A stretch of DNA of 64,000 bases from contig NZ_JBHUEA010000019.1 of NCBI RefSeq assembly GCF_042680685.1, positions 14,729 through 78,728 of the forward strand, given 5' to 3'. Source of the stretch: Amnibacterium endophyticum. Lineage in GTDB: Bacteria; Actinomycetota; Actinomycetes; Actinomycetales; Microbacteriaceae. The notes under the pieces were generated by a model. That model ran no database searches and was not told the origin of the DNA. It was given only the letters and a program-made list of their open reading frames with translations. The stretch's first letter is position 1. Each line of letters begins with the position of its first letter. Shown in pieces: positions 59,676 to 64,000 of this stretch. A program made the position numbers and the translations under genes.

Positions 59676-60107
59676 CTACGACGCGGTCTGCCGCACGCCG
59701 CCGCGTGCGGCAGGTGCAAGAAGCTTGTCGAGCACCGGCATCGCGATTCCGGTCGTCAGAGCCGTGACCGCGACGATTCCGCCGATGGTCGGCTCGGGGG
59801 AGGCCAGGTACGAGCCGAAGGAGCAGACGGCAGCCGCCACGCCGGCCACTGCCCCCGAGAGTGCGACCACGACCCTGCCGAGCAGTGCTGGAACTCCGGC
59901 GCGCCGCATGAGCGCGGACGATGCGGCTGCCGCGACTCCCGCCGTTGAGCCGACCAACGCACCAGCGAAAGCACTCACCAGCGCGAACCAGACGACGAAT
60001 GGGCTCCAGGAGACGACGCCCCAGACGAGGCCGGTCAGCCCGCCGCCGACGAAGCCGGCAGCGGAACCGAGGCCACCAGCGAGGAGGAGAACGCTGATGA
60101 GTCGCAC
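59676..60107 (-). CDS. small membrane protein, four helices
   Basis: The 143-residue protein is strongly hydrophobic, with segments near 4-30, 35-65, 72-98 and 108-130, and short charged loops. Gly-rich (GGLGSAAGFVGGGLTG). No family recognised; glycine-zipper character suggests a membrane pore or accessory protein. GTG start. Confidence 0.6.
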   Translation of the reverse strand: MRLISVLLLAGGLGSAAGFVGGGLTGLVWGVVSWSPFVVWFALVSAFAGALVGSTAGVAAAASSALMRRAGVPALLGRVVVALSGAVAGVAAAVCSFGSYLASPEPTIGGIVAVTALTTGIAMPVLDKLLAPAARGGVRQTAS

Positions 60108-60205
60108 GACGTCATCGTGACGGGTTCGCGCTTCTCATGGCGGCCCTCTTCGCGATGACGTCCTTCGCCTTCCAGGTACGAGATGGCGCTTATTGACGAT
60201 CGTCC

Positions 60206-60229
60206 GACTCGCGAGCCGGGAGGCGAGAC
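60206..60229 (+). repeat. 24-base element, one unit
   Basis: Unit of 24 bases beginning GACTCGCGAGCCGGG and ending GGCGAGAC. Core GCGAGC and the 3' end are kept. Confidence 0.5.
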
Positions 60230-60312
60230 CTCGCTCTGGAGTGGCCACGGGAGTCACCTTCTCCTGCTGATGACCCGATCGTCTCGTGCCTCCCGACCAC
60301 GGTCAACGATGC

Positions 60313-60336
60313 GTCGTCCTAGGAGCAGGTCTGAGA
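60313..60336 (+). repeat. 24-base element, divergent unit
   Basis: Unit of 24 bases beginning TCGTCCTAGGAGCAGG and ending TCTGAGAT. Divergent 5' end. Confidence 0.35.
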
Positions 60337-60391
60337 TACGGCGCGCGGCAAGGCTTGCTCTACACACAGCCGACAAGCGTGTACTGCCTGG

Positions 60392-60437
60392 TTGACACAC
60401 GACTGCTTACCCTTGTACTACTGACGCGGTACAAGGG
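60392..60437 (+). promoter_or_regulatory. promoter with YtrA-type operator
   Basis: TTGACA (60392-60397), a 16-17 base spacer and TGTACT/GTACTA (60414-60420) form a strong promoter. CCCTTGTAC (60410-60418) and GTACAAGGG (60429-60437) are a perfect 9-bp inverted repeat (10-base centre) overlapping the -10 and start point, nine bases before the GTG at 60446. The operon's GntR protein is the likely repressor. Confidence 0.8.
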
Positions 60438-60445
60438 AGGGTGTC

Positions 60446-61378
60446 GTGTTCGAGATCGTTCTGGTCCTGACCGGGGTGCTCGGGGGTCTGCTTGCGCTGG
60501 GTGCGTTGATCGCTCGCGGACGGCTGAGCGTCGTGGCGGCAGACGCGAGAAGTGCGGCGCTTGCGCGGGCTCAGCGCGGTCTGCTGTTGCGCGCTGCCGC
60601 TGCGGTGGTGTTGGCCCTGGTGGTCTTCCTGGTGCTGGCGATCGTGACTGATCGGCAGCCGTTGCTGCAGGGGGTGCTGTTCGCGGTTGCGCCTGCGCTG
60701 GCGATGGGGACAGGTCTGGGGGCGTTCGCGCTGCTGCCCGGAGCGGTGATCGAGGGACAGGTCGAGGTGCGCTCGGCGCAGCTGGAGCGGCGGACTCCTC
60801 TGTCGATGCTCGGGACGAGCAGGCTTCGACTGGTCGTTGGCGCCTTCCTGGCGGCGGGGCTGCTGCTGCTCGTGTGCGGGCTGCTGTCGAAGTCGCCAGT
60901 CGGAGACGGGCGACTGATCTGTACGTCGCTTTTCACCGCTGCGTGTTCAGCGGGTGGTCCCTACTTGTTCCCGGGCTGGTACTTCGCGCTCCCGACCCTC
61001 GGAGCGCTGCTGATCCTCGCCGCGAGCGGGTATCTGGCGCTCTGGCGGATCTGCCGGACCCCGACTGCTGCTTGGCCGGAGCTTCGTCCTGCTGACCGGG
61101 CACTCAGGCGCAACGCCGGATCGCTGGTGGGACTGGTCGTACTCGCTGCGGTGCTGCTGACCGGAGCGCAGTTCCTCGTCGGAGCCGGCACCCCGCTGCT
61201 GAACGCACCCGTGCTGGACACCGGCCTGGCGGCAGGCGCGGCGGGAGCTCTCTCCGTCGTCGGCATCGTCACCGTCGTGCTCGGGGCCGCAGTGCTCGTG
61301 ACCGGTCTTGTGGTGGCCGTGATCGCAGTGCTGGCGGCAGTGCGCGTCGCCCGGCTCGGGTCGGCGGTCGTGGCGTGA
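60446..61378 (+). CDS. membrane protein, DUF1648-like (GntR partner)
   Basis: The 310-residue protein has about seven hydrophobic segments: residues 3-24, 50-70, 74-96, 130-150, about 170-195, 225-248 and 265-300. A cytoplasmic domain (VEVRSAQLERRTPLS) lies between. It is coupled to a GntR gene by GTGA overlap, a usual pairing for YtrA-type regulators and membrane proteins or transporters. No ATPase is present here, so transport is unproven. Confidence 0.75.
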   Translation: MFEIVLVLTGVLGGLLALGALIARGRLSVVAADARSAALARAQRGLLLRAAAAVVLALVVFLVLAIVTDRQPLLQGVLFAVAPALAMGTGLGAFALLPGAVIEGQVEVRSAQLERRTPLSMLGTSRLRLVVGAFLAAGLLLLVCGLLSKSPVGDGRLICTSLFTAACSAGGPYLFPGWYFALPTLGALLILAASGYLALWRICRTPTAAWPELRPADRALRRNAGSLVGLVVLAAVLLTGAQFLVGAGTPLLNAPVLDTGLAAGAAGALSVVGIVTVVLGAAVLVTGLVVAVIAVLAAVRVARLGSAVVA

Positions 61379-61737
61379 TCGCCCTCGACCAGTCGGACCC
61401 CACCCCGCCCTTTGAACAGATCCGAGCGCAGCTGCATGCCGCTATCCGTGCCGGCACGCTCCCATCCGGCGCCCGGCTCCCCGCGATCCGGCAGCTCGCG
61501 GGCGACCTCAGAGTGGCCCCAGGAACCGTCGCCCGCGCCTACCGCCAACTCGAAACCGACGGGCTGGTCACCAGCAACCGCTCACACGGCACCACCGTCG
61601 CCGCCGACAACGCCGTCAGCGACAGCACCACCGATGCAGCCAAGGCCTTCACGACCACCGTCGCCGCCAACGGCACCAGCCTCGACGACGCTCTCGCAGC
61701 CGTGCGGGCCACCTGGCCGCCCACCCGCACCTCGTAG
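61375..61737 (+). CDS. YtrA-type GntR regulator
   Basis: The 120-residue protein has a GntR winged helix: PPFEQIRAQLHAAIRAGTLP, SGARLPAIRQLAGDLRVAPGTVARAYRQLE in parts and TDGLVTSNRSHGTTV (wing). The C terminus is a short helical extension (LDDALAAVRATWPP) as in the YtrA subfamily. Its likely operator is the inverted repeat at 60410-60437. Confidence 0.93.
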   Translation: MIALDQSDPTPPFEQIRAQLHAAIRAGTLPSGARLPAIRQLAGDLRVAPGTVARAYRQLETDGLVTSNRSHGTTVAADNAVSDSTTDAAKAFTTTVAANGTSLDDALAAVRATWPPTRTS

Positions 61738-61851
61738 AACCGCGGAGTTCCATGCCGGCGCTCGGCTCGATGAGGACCTGGACGAGTTCGCCGCGCGGAA
61801 CGCCTGGCTCGGGAGTGCAGCGTTTCGGATCGATCCGGACAGTGTGTAGGT
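61738..61851 (+). pseudogene. possible C-terminal gene fragment
   Basis: The 114 bases between GntR and the sigma gene are open in one frame and end with TAG at 61849, reading EFHAGARLDEDLDEFAARN and AWLGSAAFRIDPDSV. The text is protein-like with no start codon of its own, so it looks like the 3' end of a lost gene. Origin unknown. Confidence 0.35.
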
Positions 61852-62445
61852 GTGCGGGTCGAGTCGGGCGAAGAGTCGTCGTGGTGGGCTGCGGCCTCGG
61901 CCGGTGATGCGCGGGCGTTCAACCGGCTGTTCGCGCTGCATCGGGATCACGTCTTCCGATTCGCCCGTCGTCTCCTTCCGACCAACGCGGATGCTGATGA
62001 TGTCGCCGCGGCGGCATTCCTGGAGCTGTGGCGCCGGCGGCAGGCTGTTCGGCTCGTCGAGGGCAGCGTCCGCCCCTGGCTGCTGGTCACTGCGGGCAAC
62101 ATCGCACGGAACACCCGCCGAGGAACGAGGCGGTGGCAGGCCCTGCTGGCCCAGCTTCCGCGCGAACCGATGGAACCGCTGGACCCGGCCGAGGTGGCCG
62201 GCGCTCGAGTCGACGGGCAGCGTGCGGCGACGCCATTGGGTGCTGCCCTGCGGCGGCTGCGCCCAGTCGATCTGAGCCTGCTGACCTTGACGGTGTTCGA
62301 GGGCTACTCCGTGTCGGAGGCGGCCGCAGTGCTGCAGCTGTCCGAGAGCACCGCCCGCAGCCGTCTCACCCGTGCTCGCGCGCGATTGCGCAATCTGCTG
62401 TCCGTCGATCCGATCACCCGTTCCACACTCCTGGAGGAGTCATGA
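61852..62445 (+). CDS. ECF-type sigma factor
   Basis: The 197-residue protein has region 2 (NRLFALHRDHVFRFARRLLP, NADADDVAAAAFLELWRRR in parts) and region 4 (RLRPVDLSLLTLTVFEGYSV, SEAAAVLQLSESTARSRLTRAR in parts). It is related to the RNA polymerase sigma-70 ECF group of the actinobacteria and resembles the sigma at 20656 in size. GTG start. Coupled to the DUF4232 protein (ATGA overlap). Confidence 0.92.
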   Translation: MRVESGEESSWWAAASAGDARAFNRLFALHRDHVFRFARRLLPTNADADDVAAAAFLELWRRRQAVRLVEGSVRPWLLVTAGNIARNTRRGTRRWQALLAQLPREPMEPLDPAEVAGARVDGQRAATPLGAALRRLRPVDLSLLTLTVFEGYSVSEAAAVLQLSESTARSRLTRARARLRNLLSVDPITRSTLLEES

Positions 62446-63665
62446 CCGACCGCGACCGGATGGATCCGCGCCTCGCAGCCGGGCTCGAGGACGCCCTGAC
62501 CGCCCTGATCGCTCGTGACGTCACCGATCGCAGAGCCGCCCGCCGTGGTCCCGCAGCGCCGCAGGGCCGGCGGACCGTGTGGGTGACAGCGGTGGTCGGC
62601 TTGATCGTCGTCGCTCTCGCGGTCGCGACGTTCCAGGCGACCAACGTCCGGTCTGACGGTCGACTGCCGGCCGCGACTCCGAGCAGCAGTGCACGGTCGC
62701 AGTCGAGCCTCCTGGAGAAGCTGCCGAAGCAGCCGTACGGAGCGGTCGTGCACACCTGGACCGACCGGAGCCCGGGCGGGTCCGGGCCTTTCGACGTGGC
62801 AGGGTCGACGGTCGTCATCGCGGCGATCTGCGAGGGCGGCGGTGCCATCACGATCCACGACGCCTCCGGCAAGCCACATCTCTGGGTCTGCAACCGGCAG
62901 GTGATCCAGCAGCCGTTCTGGCGCAGCGGCCGCAGCGGCGGCGATGACGCCGCGGTCGAGCGAGGACCCGTGGAAGTCTCGGTCACGGTGAAGGGCGATC
63001 CTCGTTTCGTCATGCGGATGTGGAAGGTCGATCCGCGCATCCTCCGCGCCACGACCCGGATCGGCGCCACCAGCGGCACCGTCCCTGCCGCGCTGCGTAC
63101 CTGCACCGCGGGAGATCTCGCACCCTCCGGCACCATCGACCCGATCAAGGGCGAGAGCGACGGCGTGGTGACCATCACCAACCGCAGCAGCAGCGACTGC
63201 GCAGTCCGGTCCTGGCCCGGCATGACCTATCTCGACAGCAGGGGGCAGGCCGTCGGTCCCACGCACGGTGGCGACGACATCAACGGCCGATCCTTGGATT
63301 CACGCGAGGGGACCGAGGACAAGTTCCACGAGTTCCCGCCCGCCCGGCTCGTGCCCGGCGGTCACGGCTACCTCATCGCCGACCTCTCCACCCGGACCCG
63401 TCTCACACAGGAAGACGTGGACGCAGTTGCGGCTGCTCGCGCCGAGGCGAAGAAGGCTGCAGCCTCCCCGGCATCCAGCCCCTCCCTCCCCGCCATCCCT
63501 CTCGAGCTCTGCCACCCGAGGACGATCACCGCCCTGCGGCTCGACATCTCCGGCTCGACCATCACCGTCCCGGTCCCGGACAGCCCCGCCTACGCTGCAT
63601 GCAGTACCAGTCAGCGCAGCTTCGGCATCAATCCCGTCGTCACCACCGATCCGGCCGACAGTTGA
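62442..63665 (+). CDS. membrane-bound DUF4232 protein, sigma partner candidate
   Basis: The 407-residue protein has a cytoplasmic N terminus (about 1-45), one membrane helix (VWVTAVVGLIVVALAVATF), a linker and an exported domain. The C-terminal 200 residues are DUF4232-like (RTCTAGDLAPSGTIDPIKGE, GVVTITNRSSSDCAVRSWPG, GQAVGPTHGGDDING, LVPGGHGYLIADLS). The order sigma-membrane protein suggests an anti-sigma-like sensor, as at 21204. No zinc anti-sigma motif is seen. Confidence 0.85.
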   Translation: MTDRDRMDPRLAAGLEDALTALIARDVTDRRAARRGPAAPQGRRTVWVTAVVGLIVVALAVATFQATNVRSDGRLPAATPSSSARSQSSLLEKLPKQPYGAVVHTWTDRSPGGSGPFDVAGSTVVIAAICEGGGAITIHDASGKPHLWVCNRQVIQQPFWRSGRSGGDDAAVERGPVEVSVTVKGDPRFVMRMWKVDPRILRATTRIGATSGTVPAALRTCTAGDLAPSGTIDPIKGESDGVVTITNRSSSDCAVRSWPGMTYLDSRGQAVGPTHGGDDINGRSLDSREGTEDKFHEFPPARLVPGGHGYLIADLSTRTRLTQEDVDAVAAARAEAKKAAASPASSPSLPAIPLELCHPRTITALRLDISGSTITVPVPDSPAYAACSTSQRSFGINPVVTTDPADS

Positions 63666-64000
63666 GGACGAGGAACCGGCCCGTCGGGCACCGCCGGGCG
63701 ACTGCTCGATCCAGGACTGCGTCGAACACGGAGCACTCGACAATCGACGGGATCGATGACGTCTCGTTACCGCTGCGCGATATTGGGATGCAGGGCAGTC
63801 GGCTGACCGGGCTCTCGTGTGCAGGGGTGCAAGAGGAAGCAGCCTTGAGCGCGATGAGGGGCGAAGGCTGACGCTGAGAAGAAAGCGCTTGGGGCTACCT
63901 GCGGCACTGGCTCGCCCACCCCACACTGGGACTGCGCAGCATGGCAGCACGCTGGTTCTGTATCCGCCATGACCGACCGCATACCCCGCTCCGCCGGTGG
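63666..64000. other. right-end intergenic region
   Basis: About 335 bases with no convincing gene on either strand. GCCCGTCGGGC (about 63680-63690) just after the DUF4232 stop may be part of a short hairpin terminator. The window ends here. Confidence 0.4.

Larger units (their letters stand above)
60108..60445. other. intergenic region before the membrane protein/GntR pair
   Basis: 338 bases with two 24-base units (60206-60229, 60313-60336) and, at the end, the promoter with its operator. No gene seen. Confidence 0.5.

Noticed and set aside
19457..60336. Reading the 24-base elements as CRISPR repeats
   Set aside because: Units follow each other directly without unique spacers, copies are dispersed singly, and no cas genes are present.
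1..64000. tRNA, rRNA, insertion sequence or phage genes
   Set aside because: I looked for cloverleaf-like stretches, transposase motifs and phage proteins and saw none that I could support.

Overview
The window is high-GC, densely coded DNA from an actinobacterium. Frequent GTG starts, many ATGA/GTGA/TGATG gene junctions, -10-like TANNNT hexamers 6-8 bases before start codons (leaderless mRNAs), WYL and LAL regulators and DUF4232 lipoproteins all fit Microbacteriaceae (a Rathayibacter/Curtobacterium/Clavibacter-like genome). That placement is inference: no rRNA, tRNA or marker gene is present. No IS transposase, integrase, prophage or CRISPR array was seen.

Region 1-19 kb is mostly chromosomal housekeeping and small secreted proteins: a truncated kinase-like gene at the left edge, two lipoproteins, tautomerase, ACT protein, universal stress protein, GNAT and VOC proteins, then a minus-strand cluster of a TasA/camelysin-like surface protein, a SipW-type signal peptidase and a LamG-fold exported protein (5227-7743). 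A MarR/MFS pair, family-restricted hypothetical proteins, a LysE exporter, and an alpha/beta hydrolase-TetR operon with a perfect operator over its start codon follow.

Region 19-43 kb holds an ECF sigma/cysteine-rich membrane protein/DsbA-like operon (20656-22554), a DHA2 drug exporter with divergent TetR and twin operators, a decayed duplicate of a quinone oxidoreductase gene (25058-25290) whose intact copy lies at 38107, an XRE/MDR pair, a two-ATPase plus giant FtsX-like permease ABC system (27530-31855), an oxidoreductase operon (32330-35229), a large LuxR (LAL) regulator, a VOC/WYL divergent pair and an SGNH-like/GAF fusion protein.

Region 43-64 kb is accessory in character: two PIN-domain toxin-antitoxin modules (43165-43811, 56161-56828) with clear operators, a run of regulator-oxidoreductase or regulator-exporter divergent pairs (TetR/SDR, MarR/NAD-binding, TetR/MFS, MDR/TetR), a TipAL-like MerR activator with a 19-bp-spacer promoter, a soluble Ser/Thr kinase-GAF fusion, several decaying genes, a membrane protein/YtrA-type GntR pair, and a sigma factor with a DUF4232 membrane partner at the right edge.

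The most unusual feature is a dispersed short element found by eye between genes: a 24-base unit beginning GTCTC, carrying a GCGAGCAGG core and ending near TGAGAC, single or in exact 24-base tandem steps at about fifteen places from 19 kb to 60 kb and almost absent from the first 19 kb. I do not recognise this family.
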